Shown here: positions 34,301 through 43,972 of the stretch, piece by piece | Position numbering within the stretch: position 1 is the first letter of the stretch | How the letters are laid out: each line of letters starts with the position of its first letter | DNA from: Pseudomonadota bacterium | GTDB lineage: Bacteria; Myxococcota_A; Polyangia; Polyangiales; JAFGIB01 | NCBI GenBank assembly: GCA_017881185.1 | Contig: JADGRE010000005.1 | Coordinates: forward strand, 1-63,209 | Reading direction: 5' to 3' | DNA length: 63,209 nucleotides | Translations under genes and position numbers: made by a program | The notes under the pieces: generated by a model | The model's database searches: none | What the model was told of the DNA's origin: nothing | The model's input: only the letters and a program-made list of their open reading frames with translations

Positions 34301-37300
34301 CGACATTCAGGTGAAGAACAGCAGCTCCGCGGATCAGCGCGTGGAGCTCTTGCATCGGATGGCCGAGCTCCACGAGGTCGCGCTCGCGGACCTCGGCAGC
34401 GCGTTCAAGACCTTTGCTCGCGCGCTCGGGGAAGACCCGGGTAACTTGGCGACACGCGATCAACTCGACCGCATCGCGGCGAGCGCGGGTTCGTTCCAGG
34501 CGCTCGCCGAGGTGTACGAGGGCCTGGTGCAAGGCACGACCGACCCGGCGACTCTCGTGTCGCTCCACACCAAGGCTGCACAGATCCGCGAAGAACACGT
34601 CGCGGATACAACGGCCGCGATCGAGCACTACAAGCGTGTGCTCGAGATCGACGAAACGAACCTCGATGCGGCTACGGCGCTCGAGCGTTTGTATCAGGTT
34701 GCAGAGCGCTACGAAGAGCTCGCGCAGATCTTCCTGACGAAGGCCGCACTGCTCTCGGATCCGGAGGAACAGAAGGGCTATCTGTTCCGTGCGGGCGCTA
34801 TCTACGAAGAGGTGCTGGAGCAACCGCAGGCCGCGATCGAAGTGTACGGTCGCGTGCTGCAGATCGACGCCGAGGACGTCGGCGCGCTCGATAAGTTGAT
34901 CCGCCTGCATCTGCAGCTCAAGCAGTGGGAGAAGCTGCTCGCAGTGTACGGACAGAAGGCGGATGTCGTCGCCGACGCCGACGAGAAGAAGGGCTTGTAC
35001 ATACAGATCGGCGCCGTGTACGAGCGCGAGCTGGGTCAGCCGGAGAAGGCGATCGAGACCTACCAGCGCGTGCTGGAGCTCGACCCGGACGACGTGCAAG
35101 CGCTGTCGCGGCTCGATGCGCTGTACCAGACGGCGGGCAAGGCCGACGAGCTCTTGTCGGTGCTCGAGCGCGAAGCAGAGCTCGCGTCGGACCCGGCGCA
35201 AGCCATCGATCACCGCTATCGCATCGGCGAGCTGTACGAGCAGAAGCTGAACGACGCGTTCCGCGCGGTCGAAGTGTATCGCGAGATCCTGGACGTCATC
35301 CCGGATCACGCCCCCACTCTGGTGGCGCTGGAGCGCATGATCGACGCAGGTCGCGAGCCCATGGCCGCGGCGGCCGTGCTGGAGCCGATCTACCGGGCCG
35401 CGGTGGATTCTGCGCGCCTGGCGCGCGTGCTCGAAGTGCTGATCACGCACGAGGAAGATCCGATCCGCAAGGTCGAGCTCTTGCATCAAGTTGCGGAGAT
35501 CTACGAAGTGCACCTCGAACAGCCGCGTCAGGCGTTCGATGCTTTTGCACGCGCGTTCCCGATCGACTGCCAGAACGAGAGCACGATTGCAGCGCTGGAT
35601 CGCTTGGCCGAGCGCCTGGCGTGCTGGAACGACCTGGCTGCGCTGTACGACCGCGAGATTGCGCGGCTCCGCGAGGAGACACCGGACGCGGCAATCGCGC
35701 TGGCACTGCGTTTAGCGCAGGTCTTCGAGGTGCAGCTCGGTGACGTGCATTCTGCCGTCGCGCGTTACCGCATCGTGTTCGACACGGATCCGGCGCACGT
35801 GCAGGCCATCGAGGCCCTCGATCGCCTGTACGAGGGCACAGAGCAGTGGGCGCAGCTGGCCGAGATCTTGGAACGCAAGGTCGAGGTGGCGAGCAGTCCG
35901 GACGAGATTCTGGGCATTCACTACCGCCTCGGTCAGCTGCAACAGAACCGTCTGGGCAGTGTGGCGCGCGCAGTGGAGCGTTACCGCGAGATTCTTGCCG
36001 CAGCACCCGAGCACGAAGAGGCGCTGCGTGCGCTCGAGGGCTTGTTCGCGCAGGGCATCCTGACGGGGCCCATCGGGGAGATCCTCGAGCCGCTGTATCG
36101 CATGCAGGAGGCTTGGGACCGTCTGATCGGCGTGCACGAGGCCGAGCTGCGGCTTCAAGCCGATGTGCAGGAGCGTGTGTTGGCGATGCACCGCATCGCG
36201 GAGATCGCCGAAGAGCGTGCTGGCGACCAGATCAGTGCCTTCACCTGGATGCAGCGCGCGTTGATGGAGGACCCGGGCAACGAACAGTCGAGCTCGGAGG
36301 TGGAGCGGCTTGCACAGCTCGTCGACGGTTGGGCGATTCTCGCGAGCACCTACGCCGGCATTGCGGCTTCGACTGGGTCGCGCGTGTCGACCGGGATCCG
36401 CGTCGCGACGGGCAAGCGTCTGGCGCGCGTGTACGAAGACGAGCTCGGTGACCTTGCACGTGCCGAGGAGAGCTACCGCTACATCGTGGCGCTCGATGGG
36501 CGTGACGAAGACGTGCTGGTGGCGCTCGATCGCATCTACACCGACAACGGCGCCGGCGAGGCGCTCGCCGAGGTACTGAAGAAACGTGTTGCGGCGACGA
36601 GCGATGATCGCGAGAAGGTCGAGCTCTCGCACCGCCTGGGCAACGTGCTGTGGAACGAGTGCCGCCGCACGGACGAAGCGATCGCGGTGTACCGGCACTT
36701 GCTCGACAAGCTCGATGCGCAGCACGAGGACACGCTGCACGCACTGCAGAATGTCTACACGTGCATCCAGAGCTGGCCGCAGCTCTTCGAGATGTACGAG
36801 AAGGAGCTCGATGTCGTGGTCGGGGACTCGGCGCAGGCGGAGATTCTCGGGCGCATGGCGATGCTCGCGGCCACGCGGCTGGGCAACTACGAGCGCGCTG
36901 TGGAGCTCTTGCGCAAGGTGCTCGATCTCCTCGGGGAAGATCCCGAGGCGCTCAACACTTTGGGCAACATCTACGCGCTCCAGGAGAACTGGACGGATCT
37001 CGTCGACGTGCTCGAGCGCGAAGTCGCGGTGAGCGACGACGATCAGATGCGCATGAAGATCTACGGCGATCTCGGCCGCATCTGGTACGAGAAGCTGCAT
37101 CGTGATCGCAACGCGCTCGAGAGCTGGGAGCGCGTGCTCGATCTCGACTCGAGCAACACCGAGGCGCTGTTCGCGATTGCCTCGATTCACCGCGCCGCGG
37201 CTTCGTACAACGATCTCGTGGACACGCTGCATCGCGTGATCGACGTGGGCACGGCGACGCTGGCCGACACGGAGGTCGAGAACGTCTACATGGAGCTTGG

Positions 37301-40300
37301 TGCGCTGTACAACCAGCAGCTCAAGCAGCCGTCGGACGCGGTCGACTCCTACAACAAGGCGTTGGAAGTGAACATGCGCAACTTCGGCGCGCTCGACGCG
37401 CTCGAAGCCATCCACTCTGGGCAAGACCAGTGGGAGGAGTGCATCGAGGCCAAGCAGCGCCGCGTGCAGGCGCTGGATGACGCGCGCGAGAAGATCGCGG
37501 TGCTGCTCGACGTCGCGCGCATGTGGGACGAGAAGCTGAGCGAGCCTGACAAGGCAGTCGATCCGTTCAATCAGATTCTCGAGGTCGATCCGCTGCACAA
37601 CCTGGCGTTCGAACGCCTGGAAGCGCTTCACCGCGAGCACGCGCGCTTCGACGACTTGATCTCGTTGTACTTGTCGCGCGTGGAAGCGGCGTCCGAGCCG
37701 GCGATGCGTATCCAGCTGCTGCGCAGCGTGGCGCGCGTGTACGAGAAGGATCTGGACGACAAGGCGCAGGCGTTCGACGCCTTGCTCATCGCCTGGACGC
37801 AGGACTTCACCGACGAAGACAGCGCACGCGAAGTGGAGCGGCTGGCGGGGCTCACGCAGCGCTGGAACGAGCTGCTCACCACCGCCAATCAGTCGCTCAC
37901 CGAGGTGGGCGACAGTGACTTGCAGGTCAAGAACGCGATCTGTCTCAAGTGCGCGCGTTGGTACGGCAAGGAAGGCCACCCGGAGTACGCCATCCCGTAC
38001 CTGCAGCAGGTGCTGGCGAACGATCCCGTCAATCGCCCGGCGATGCGTCAGATGGCCGAGCTGTATCGGCAGACGCAGCAGTGGCAGATTTACTCGCAGG
38101 TGCTCGGCAAGCTCGTCGAGATGACGGAAGACCCGGCAGAGAAGGCCGAGGCGTACGTCAACATGGGTGAGCTGCAAGAGAACTTCAACCTGCCAGAGCA
38201 AGCGATCAAGCACTACCGCGAGGCACTCGAAGCGGTGCCGTCGCAGCTGGCTGCGATCAAGGCGCTCGACCGCATGTTCCGTGCGCGCGAGCAGTGGTTC
38301 GACCTGGTCGACATCCTGCGTCGCAAGGTGGACGCGGTCACCGACCCGGAGCAGGTGTTGGCGGCCAAGCTGGAGCTCGCCGAAGCCTACGAAGATCGCG
38401 TCGCCGACAAGAGCAAGGCCATCGAGCACTACCGTCGCGTGCTCGAAGACGACGTGCGCAATCTGCAAGCCCTCAAGGGCCTGGAGCGGCTCTACGCGCA
38501 GCAAGAGCTGTGGCAGGACCTGCTCGACGTGCTCGAGAAGCAGCTCGACATCGTGGTCAACGACCGCGATCAGGTGCAGCTGCTCATGCGCATCGCTGGC
38601 ATGTGGGAGGAAGAGTTCCTCAAGCCGGAGAAGGCTGCCGAGCGTTTGGAGCGCGCGGTCGACATCGACCCCACGCAAACCGAAGCGCTCACCAGCCTGG
38701 CGCGCATCTATCGTCAGCAGCGCAAGTGGGCCGAGCTGGTGACCGCCCTCGAGCGTCACATCGATGCGACGCCCGACAAGAGCGACAAGGCGGCGCTCTA
38801 CCAGCAGATCGGTGCGGTCTACCGCGACGAGCTGAACGACACCGACCGCGCGGTCGAGAATTTCCTGAACGTGACCTCGCTCGACCCCAAGAGCGCGGCG
38901 GCGCTGCGGGCGTTGTCGCAGCTCTACGAGAAGCGCGAAGAGCACAGTAGTGCGCTCGACGCCATGGAGAAGCTGGCCGAGGTCAGCGACGACGCCGCGG
39001 AGCGCGTGGCGTTGTACTTCCGCATGGGCAAGCTCCTCGACAAGGAGCTCGGGGATCGCGTCAGCGCGCTGGATCACTTTCAGAAGGCCATCGAGATCGA
39101 CGACAAGCATCTGCCGTCGCTCGACGCCACGCGCACGATCCACGTCGAGGAGAGCGACTTCAGCTCGGCCGCTCGAACGCTCGTGCGCATGTGCGAGGTC
39201 GAGGAAAACCCGCGGAGAAGTGCCGAGCTCCGGGTGGAGCTCGGTCGCATCTACGAGGACAAGCTCGAGGAGCACGAGCTTGCGATCGAGAGCTTCCAGG
39301 AAGCCTACAAGCTCGATCCCGACAATGCGGCAGCAGCGCTACCGCTGGTGGCGGAGTACACCGGGTCGGCGCGCTGGAAGGAAGCCGAGCCGCTGTTGCA
39401 GATGCTCGTGCGCACCTCGGGCAATCGCGAGGTCGAAGAGCAACACCGGCTGTGGTTCCTCTACGGTCAGTGTGCTGAGCAACTGGGCGACGACGAGACG
39501 GCGGTTAAGGCCTACGGCAAGGCCTTCGAGCTCGACGCGCACGACCTGCGCGCTTTGAACGGGCTTGCAGCTGCGCACTACCGCCGCAAGGAGTGGGACA
39601 ACGCGTTCAAGTTCTACCAGATGGTGCTCGTGCACCATCGCGACGAGCTCGGCTCGTCGGAGACGACCGAGACCTTCTATCGCTTGGGTGTCATCAAGCG
39701 CGAGCAGGGCGAGCGCAAGAAGGCGCTCAACATGTTCGACAAGGCGCTCGAGGAAGACGCGATCCACCGGCCCACGTTGGAAGCCTTGGTCTCGCTCTAC
39801 GCCGAGGACAAGGACTTCGAGCAGGTCATTCATTACAAGAAGCGCGTGCTCGACTGCTCGGACGATGCCGCCGAGCGCTTCCAGCTGATCGAAGAGATCG
39901 GTGATCTCTGGAACGACCAGCTCAAGAATCCGGCGAAGGCGATCGAGTCGTACGTGGAAGCTGCGGAGCTGCAGCCAAAGAACCACAAGATCCTGCACAA
40001 GTTGCTCGTGCTGTATCAGTCGACGGGTCAGTGGGAGCCGGCGATCGCCATCATCGAGCGCGTCTCGGAGCTCGATCCGCGCAACGAAGCCAAGTCGAAG
40101 TACGCGTACACCGTCGGTGTGATTCTGCGCGACGAGCTCAAAGACGCCGAGCGTGCGCTCGAGCGCTTCAACATGGCACTCGACCTCGATCCCGAGGGCA
40201 TGCTGAAGTCGTTCGAAGCCATCAACAAGCTGCTCACCCAGCAGAAAGACTGGAAGCAGCTGGAACGCGCGTTCCGCAAGATGTTGCACCGCGTGTCCGG

Positions 40301-41501
40301 CAAGGGCGACACGGCGCTGGAGTTCAACCTCTGGCACAACTTGGGCGTCATCTACCGCGACCGTCAGAAGAACGTGGAAGCGTCGGCCGAGGCGTTTGCC
40401 ATGGCCTCGCGCTTGCAGCCCGACAACATGCAGGAGCACCAGATCCTGGCCGAGGTGTACGGGGTGCTGCCCAACCGCATCAACGATGCGGTGGCGGAGC
40501 AGCAGGTCTTGCTGAAGAACGACCCGTTCCGCGTGGACTCGTACCGTGCGCTCTACAAGCTCTACTTCGACGCGCGGCAGTACGACAAAGCTTGGTGTGT
40601 GGCTGCGACGCTGGCGTTCTTGAAGAAGGCCGACGCGGAGCAACGACAGTTCCACGAGCAGTATCGTCCGGAAGGACCGATTCGCCCGCGTTCGCGCTTG
40701 AACAACGAGCGCTGGGTGAAAGACCTTCTGCACCCCGACGAGGACTTCCTCGCGGGCAAGGTGTTCGAGGCCATCACGCCTGCCGTGCTGCGCATCCGCG
40801 CGCAGCCCGACAAGAAGTGGCAGCTGAACAAGAAGGATCTGATCCCCGACGTGATGAACACGACGGTGTCGTTCGCGCGCACCTTCGGCTTCGTCACGCA
40901 GGTGCTGAGCTTGCCTCTGGTGCCGCGCTTGTTCGTGTGCCCCGATCGCCAGGGTGGCTTGGCCTTCGCGACCACGCTGCCGCCTGCTTCGGTGTGCGGT
41001 AGCGCGTTGCTCAGCGGTCAGAATCCGCTCGACGTGATCTTCATCGTCGCCAAGCACCTGAGCTACTACCGCGGCGAGCACTTCATCCGGACCATGTTCC
41101 AGACGAAGGACGAGCTGAAGTTGGTGCTGGTCGCTGCGATGCACGTCGCGGGCGTGGAGATCAGCGACCCGAACGTGGTGGAGTGGGCGCGTCAGATTCG
41201 CGCGCAGATGCAACCGGCAGATGTGGAGCTGCTCAACAGCATCACCAAGCGCTTCGTCGATGCGGGTGCCCGCACCGACGTGAAGAAATGGATGCAATCG
41301 GTGGAGCTCACGGCGTGCCGTGCGGGCTTCCTCCTGTGCAACGATCTCGACATCGCTGCACGCATGGTGCAAGCCGAGCCACCGATGGGTGCGGTCGACC
41401 TGACACCCAAAGAGAAGGTGCAGGAGCTGGTGCTGTTCAGCGTGTCGGAGCCGTACTTCCGGTTGCGCGAGGCGCTCGGTATCCAGATCCAAGTTGGCTA
41501 G
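31362..41501 (+). CDS. Giant TPR protein, GltI (AgmK)-like
   Basis: A 3379-residue protein from GTG 31362, with AGGAGG about 6 bp upstream. No signal peptide or membrane segment, so probably cytoplasmic. After an acidic N-terminus, TPR-like helical repeats run to about residue 3000. In the stretch I counted (DNA about 34618-35300) the motif A-I-E-x-Y-x-R-V-L recurs every 72 residues, a two-TPR super-repeat. The last 350-380 residues form a non-TPR domain (FVTQVLSLPLVPRLFVCPD, VIFIVAKHLSYYRGEHFI) that I cannot name. M. xanthus GltI/AgmK is likewise a TPR protein of several thousand residues in the same gene neighbourhood. Its TAG shares CTAG with the opposing gene stop. Confidence 0.85.
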   Translation: MSDNDVSVSSQAEEEVQEAGAEQASASGEASPAPRELTDADRAKLAELSEAVEKFTAAKRWSDVIKAILQKADIVVDVAEKAALLSEAGRMYIERSSNQAEAIKCFQRVLDADRGNVEAIGHLKEMYEKRRDWERLVDVMRAECELLDASDQPMRRLEIAQMANEKLRKPNVCIDLWREVLAVDGDNAEALTALSGLYERAREWAPLAEVLDRQSQLAKDNAEVIALLQKLGNVYAEKLQDDNGALQAYRHLLELDPNDRRAQEQLKKRWVATGAWDELEEFYASTDKIDELIRTLERAADATTSELAERISLLFRIARIWQDKKGAADRAARSYEKVLALDANNQEAAEALSPIYEQAGDAKKLASVYEVRLKHLQEPEPRVVLLRETGLLYEEKLRNPQLAFDRFLEAFVLDPKQSVLREDLDRLAGKVNGWEKIFAAYGTAIEAATHPDDANDLRLFYGNALAGQGKTKEAIAQFRAVYEDRGDDQTAIAALEKLYRETSDFQALLGVLSRRSELESDVEVRKQLAYAIAQLWHEHLDNADQAIEAYKNIPVEFGEGETEAYRALDALYEQQERWDDLAQTLEHRIDMGPAGHEELAALKFRLAGVLHQHLKGKARAVELYREVLTLMPEHEGALAALESLLSDEELGGQAAAIAIELYESHANFAKLVPALEVLLKFTTEQERRIDLITKIGEVRADQLHDGAGAFAAYAIAFEEAPENPGIVARLLGLAKEQKRLGDMVRLLEARAQKLDDVALMRQLLIMAAELHDNELGDVDAAVAAYMKALERDEADEEILAALEALYRRTERWRDLLDVLRRRVTISSDPAAQEQLLAQMAFIHDEMLTEPEAAIRIYAEILTLDPTSQAALSALDGLYERKGMWSDLADNVGRQLSLAEDDQQQIALMLKLGLLRETRMNAPEAAIEIYREVLERDPANAPAIEALERLLALPEYQLQIAEILEPLYRDANQYQKLVGIHDIQVKNSSSADQRVELLHRMAELHEVALADLGSAFKTFARALGEDPGNLATRDQLDRIAASAGSFQALAEVYEGLVQGTTDPATLVSLHTKAAQIREEHVADTTAAIEHYKRVLEIDETNLDAATALERLYQVAERYEELAQIFLTKAALLSDPEEQKGYLFRAGAIYEEVLEQPQAAIEVYGRVLQIDAEDVGALDKLIRLHLQLKQWEKLLAVYGQKADVVADADEKKGLYIQIGAVYERELGQPEKAIETYQRVLELDPDDVQALSRLDALYQTAGKADELLSVLEREAELASDPAQAIDHRYRIGELYEQKLNDAFRAVEVYREILDVIPDHAPTLVALERMIDAGREPMAAAAVLEPIYRAAVDSARLARVLEVLITHEEDPIRKVELLHQVAEIYEVHLEQPRQAFDAFARAFPIDCQNESTIAALDRLAERLACWNDLAALYDREIARLREETPDAAIALALRLAQVFEVQLGDVHSAVARYRIVFDTDPAHVQAIEALDRLYEGTEQWAQLAEILERKVEVASSPDEILGIHYRLGQLQQNRLGSVARAVERYREILAAAPEHEEALRALEGLFAQGILTGPIGEILEPLYRMQEAWDRLIGVHEAELRLQADVQERVLAMHRIAEIAEERAGDQISAFTWMQRALMEDPGNEQSSSEVERLAQLVDGWAILASTYAGIAASTGSRVSTGIRVATGKRLARVYEDELGDLARAEESYRYIVALDGRDEDVLVALDRIYTDNGAGEALAEVLKKRVAATSDDREKVELSHRLGNVLWNECRRTDEAIAVYRHLLDKLDAQHEDTLHALQNVYTCIQSWPQLFEMYEKELDVVVGDSAQAEILGRMAMLAATRLGNYERAVELLRKVLDLLGEDPEALNTLGNIYALQENWTDLVDVLEREVAVSDDDQMRMKIYGDLGRIWYEKLHRDRNALESWERVLDLDSSNTEALFAIASIHRAAASYNDLVDTLHRVIDVGTATLADTEVENVYMELGALYNQQLKQPSDAVDSYNKALEVNMRNFGALDALEAIHSGQDQWEECIEAKQRRVQALDDAREKIAVLLDVARMWDEKLSEPDKAVDPFNQILEVDPLHNLAFERLEALHREHARFDDLISLYLSRVEAASEPAMRIQLLRSVARVYEKDLDDKAQAFDALLIAWTQDFTDEDSAREVERLAGLTQRWNELLTTANQSLTEVGDSDLQVKNAICLKCARWYGKEGHPEYAIPYLQQVLANDPVNRPAMRQMAELYRQTQQWQIYSQVLGKLVEMTEDPAEKAEAYVNMGELQENFNLPEQAIKHYREALEAVPSQLAAIKALDRMFRAREQWFDLVDILRRKVDAVTDPEQVLAAKLELAEAYEDRVADKSKAIEHYRRVLEDDVRNLQALKGLERLYAQQELWQDLLDVLEKQLDIVVNDRDQVQLLMRIAGMWEEEFLKPEKAAERLERAVDIDPTQTEALTSLARIYRQQRKWAELVTALERHIDATPDKSDKAALYQQIGAVYRDELNDTDRAVENFLNVTSLDPKSAAALRALSQLYEKREEHSSALDAMEKLAEVSDDAAERVALYFRMGKLLDKELGDRVSALDHFQKAIEIDDKHLPSLDATRTIHVEESDFSSAARTLVRMCEVEENPRRSAELRVELGRIYEDKLEEHELAIESFQEAYKLDPDNAAAALPLVAEYTGSARWKEAEPLLQMLVRTSGNREVEEQHRLWFLYGQCAEQLGDDETAVKAYGKAFELDAHDLRALNGLAAAHYRRKEWDNAFKFYQMVLVHHRDELGSSETTETFYRLGVIKREQGERKKALNMFDKALEEDAIHRPTLEALVSLYAEDKDFEQVIHYKKRVLDCSDDAAERFQLIEEIGDLWNDQLKNPAKAIESYVEAAELQPKNHKILHKLLVLYQSTGQWEPAIAIIERVSELDPRNEAKSKYAYTVGVILRDELKDAERALERFNMALDLDPEGMLKSFEAINKLLTQQKDWKQLERAFRKMLHRVSGKGDTALEFNLWHNLGVIYRDRQKNVEASAEAFAMASRLQPDNMQEHQILAEVYGVLPNRINDAVAEQQVLLKNDPFRVDSYRALYKLYFDARQYDKAWCVAATLAFLKKADAEQRQFHEQYRPEGPIRPRSRLNNERWVKDLLHPDEDFLAGKVFEAITPAVLRIRAQPDKKWQLNKKDLIPDVMNTTVSFARTFGFVTQVLSLPLVPRLFVCPDRQGGLAFATTLPPASVCGSALLSGQNPLDVIFIVAKHLSYYRGEHFIRTMFQTKDELKLVLVAAMHVAGVEISDPNVVEWARQIRAQMQPADVELLNSITKRFVDAGARTDVKKWMQSVELTACRAGFLLCNDLDIAARMVQAEPPMGAVDLTPKEKVQELVLFSVSEPYFRLREALGIQIQVG

Positions 41502-42289
41502 CGTGACAGGCGTGCGACGAGCGACGCGAGCCAGCGCCCACGCAGCAGCGTGACAGCGAGGGCCGTGAGCTGCCCATAGAGCAGCACGGCCGTGCTGTCA
41601 TCGTGGCCGTGCGCGTGGAGCAGTGCGCGCGGCAGCAGCAGGCCCGCGAGGCCGAGCGCGGCGCCAGCCGCGGACCACAGGGTGCTCTGCACGACGATGC
41701 GAAGCGAAGTGGCGTGCGCAGCGGCGCGCAGTGCGCTGCGCCAGTCGACGCGGAGCACGAGCTGGGTGCTGGCGACATCGTGTAGCGCGCAGGCATGCAG
41801 CCATGCACAGCCCAATGGCAGGCATGCAGCGAGCGCGGCAAGGTCGCGCAGGCGCTCGTCGTGAGTGAATGCGAGCGCGGTTTCGACGCCGATGCCGGTC
41901 GCGCAGATGGCCGCGATGCACGTGGCCGCGTACGCGATACAGAGCAGCGAGACCCGCAGCGCGCCGAGATAGTGCGTGGCCGCCACCGCGACGTGCTTGC
42001 GCAGCGGTGCACGCTGCACCATGGACGACAAGCAGGTCAGGCGCAGCAACGGCGCGAGTGCGAGCATCGCCACGCCAGCCACGAGGCCGCTGTCGCGCGC
42101 AGCGGAGGGCTGCAACACGGGCAGCATCACGAGCCAAGTGAGCAGGTCGACGCTCGGCGCGATCGAGGGCGCAGCGTGATGCGCGTGCGAGAGTTGGTAC
42201 GCCGGCACGAGCGCCAGCGTGAGTTTGGTCAGGTAGGTCAGCAGCAGCGCAGGCCCGGCCTGCGTGAAGCGAGCGTGTGCCGAGCTCAT
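41498..42289 (-). CDS. Polytopic membrane protein, unknown function
   Basis: A 263-residue hydrophobic protein with about six membrane segments (LLTYLTKLTLALVPAYQL, LLTWLVMLPVLQP, LVAGVAMLALAPLLRL, LLCIAYAATCIAAICATGIG, LWSAAGAALGLAGLLLP). Its ATG overlaps the stop of the upstream M1 peptidase gene as ATGA, so the two are co-translated. Its stop overlaps the GltI-like stop tail to tail at CTAG. Coupling suggests it anchors or serves the peptidase, but no known family is recognised. Confidence 0.72.
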   Translation of the reverse strand: MSSAHARFTQAGPALLLTYLTKLTLALVPAYQLSHAHHAAPSIAPSVDLLTWLVMLPVLQPSAARDSGLVAGVAMLALAPLLRLTCLSSMVQRAPLRKHVAVAATHYLGALRVSLLCIAYAATCIAAICATGIGVETALAFTHDERLRDLAALAACLPLGCAWLHACALHDVASTQLVLRVDWRSALRAAAHATSLRIVVQSTLWSAAGAALGLAGLLLPRALLHAHGHDDSTAVLLYGQLTALAVTLLRGRWLASLVARLSR

Positions 42290-43893
42290 GGGCCGAGGCC
42301 TTGCAATAAGGTTTGCGCGAGCAACAGCGCTTCGGCGAAGAACGAGCGTTCGGTGGGCGCATGCGCGGCGGCGGCGCGGGTGGGTTCGAGCGTGGCTGTA
42401 GGCGTGCCGCTCAGCGCCGGACGCAACTGCTGTTCGCTGTAACCTGGGCCGTAGACATCGTCGAATGATGCGAACAGGTCGACGGGGGTGGGGTGGCGGA
42501 AGCGTTGCGCGTGGGCGTAGTTGGAGAGCGCACGCTGCACGCGTTCTTCGCCGTGGATCGTCGCCAGTGCGTCGAGCACCAGCGCCGGACGCAAGTACAC
42601 CGCGCGCGCCAGCGTCTCGAAGCGGTACGCGTCCACCGCCAAGAGCGAAGACGGCACCGGGTCTGCGCGTCGCAAGTACACGGCACGCGTCACGTCGAAC
42701 GGATCAATCGGAAGCGCGCGGCCCGCAAACAGGCTCGGCGGAGAGCCGTAGAGCTCGCGCAGCTGCAGCAACGTGGCCCACTGCGCGAGGCCTTCGTCCA
42801 GCATCGGGTACGCGACCTCGTTGCTGGCGATCATGCCGCAGAACCATTGGTGTGCGAGCTCGTGTGCCGTGACGAAGTCTTGTGCCGGGTCGGGTAGCGC
42901 TGCGGGTAACGCCCACCACGGCCCGCCCGACACGAACAGCGTCGGATACTCCATGCCCGCGGCAGCGTCTGCGTCGCGTGGCGGGATGATGACGGTCAGC
43001 GTGGCGTACGGGTAGCGCCCGAAGCGTGCGCCAAGGCTCAACAACCCTGCGCGAACCACGCGCAGCTGGCGTTGGGCTGCGGCAGCGTAGCCGCGTGGTG
43101 CGAGCACGCGAACCTGTACGCCTTGCACGCGTTGCTCGACGCGTTCGAAGTACGGGTAAGCGGCGAACGCAAAGTCGTGTACGGCGGAGGCAGAGAGCTC
43201 GTCGGTGCGCAGCGTGCCGTGTACCTCCGTGTTCGTGAGCGCACCGCTGCTGCCGACCACGAAGCGCGCAGGCAAGGTGATGCGCACGCGGTAGTCGGCG
43301 AAGTCGGCGTAGAACTCGCCCAGGCCGTGGTACGGGAAGCTGGTCCAGCCGCTGGTTTCGTCGAGGCGCGCCAGCTTGGGGAACCACTGTGCGACCATGT
43401 GGAATTCGCCCGCGTAGCCGCTGCGCGCCAAGAGCGCCGGCAGCTGCGCGCGAAACGCGACTTGCACCACCAAGGTCGCACGCGGCGACAGTGGCGCGGG
43501 CAGCGGCACGCGCAGTTGCGTGCGGTCGCCAGGCACGAGCTCGGCCTGTGCGCTAGGGAGCAGGTCTGCACCTGCCTGCGTGTGCAGCGCGGTGATCTCG
43601 ATGTGGCCCGGCTGCTGCAGGCGGGCGTCGCGCAGCTGGGTGCCGCCCTCACGCATGAATACGCTGTGGTGGTCGCGAAATGCGTTCAGGTACAGATGGA
43701 AGTACAGCTCGCGCAACGGCCGCTGGCTGTGGTTCACGAAGCTGATCCGCTCGCTGCCGACCAGCGTGTGCGACGCAGGGTCCAGCGTGACGTCGATCTC
43801 GTAGCGTTGGTCGGTGCGGGGCAGGGCGCGATCGTCGGCGTGCGCAGTGAGCGCGAGCAGCCAGAACACGAGCGCGAGCCGGGTCTGCGACAT
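42286..43893 (-). CDS. Exported M1-family zinc metallopeptidase
   Basis: A 535-residue exported protein with a short signal peptide (LALVFWLLALTAHA). The N-terminal beta domain (ITLPARFVVGSSGALTNTEVHG) is as in M1 aminopeptidases. The catalytic domain has HELAHQWF followed 18 residues later by Glu in DEGLAQW, the HEXXH-x18-E zinc site. The exopeptidase GAMEN motif reads GMEYP, as in distant bacterial M1 members, so aminopeptidase specificity is uncertain. It heads a two-gene unit with the membrane protein (ATGA overlap) and diverges from tsaE with 79 bp between. Confidence 0.9.
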   Translation of the reverse strand: MSQTRLALVFWLLALTAHADDRALPRTDQRYEIDVTLDPASHTLVGSERISFVNHSQRPLRELYFHLYLNAFRDHHSVFMREGGTQLRDARLQQPGHIEITALHTQAGADLLPSAQAELVPGDRTQLRVPLPAPLSPRATLVVQVAFRAQLPALLARSGYAGEFHMVAQWFPKLARLDETSGWTSFPYHGLGEFYADFADYRVRITLPARFVVGSSGALTNTEVHGTLRTDELSASAVHDFAFAAYPYFERVEQRVQGVQVRVLAPRGYAAAAQRQLRVVRAGLLSLGARFGRYPYATLTVIIPPRDADAAAGMEYPTLFVSGGPWWALPAALPDPAQDFVTAHELAHQWFCGMIASNEVAYPMLDEGLAQWATLLQLRELYGSPPSLFAGRALPIDPFDVTRAVYLRRADPVPSSLLAVDAYRFETLARAVYLRPALVLDALATIHGEERVQRALSNYAHAQRFRHPTPVDLFASFDDVYGPGYSEQQLRPALSGTPTATLEPTRAAAAHAPTERSFFAEALLLAQTLLQGLGP

Positions 43894-43972
43894 GGTCGGG
43901 CGCTAGCCTACCCAACCCGGTCGCTCCGGCACACGCCTTGTGCTGTGCCCCGTGCTATCAGTTGCGAAAGCG

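Noticed and set aside
35712-39275. 1187-residue open frame antisense to the GltI-like gene
   Set aside because: Leu/Arg/Val/His-rich composition with no recognisable domain. Long antisense frames are expected opposite GC-rich genes with strong codon bias; the same holds for 33384-35513, 39339-41492, 27971-30205, 45315-47681 and 49981-51918.
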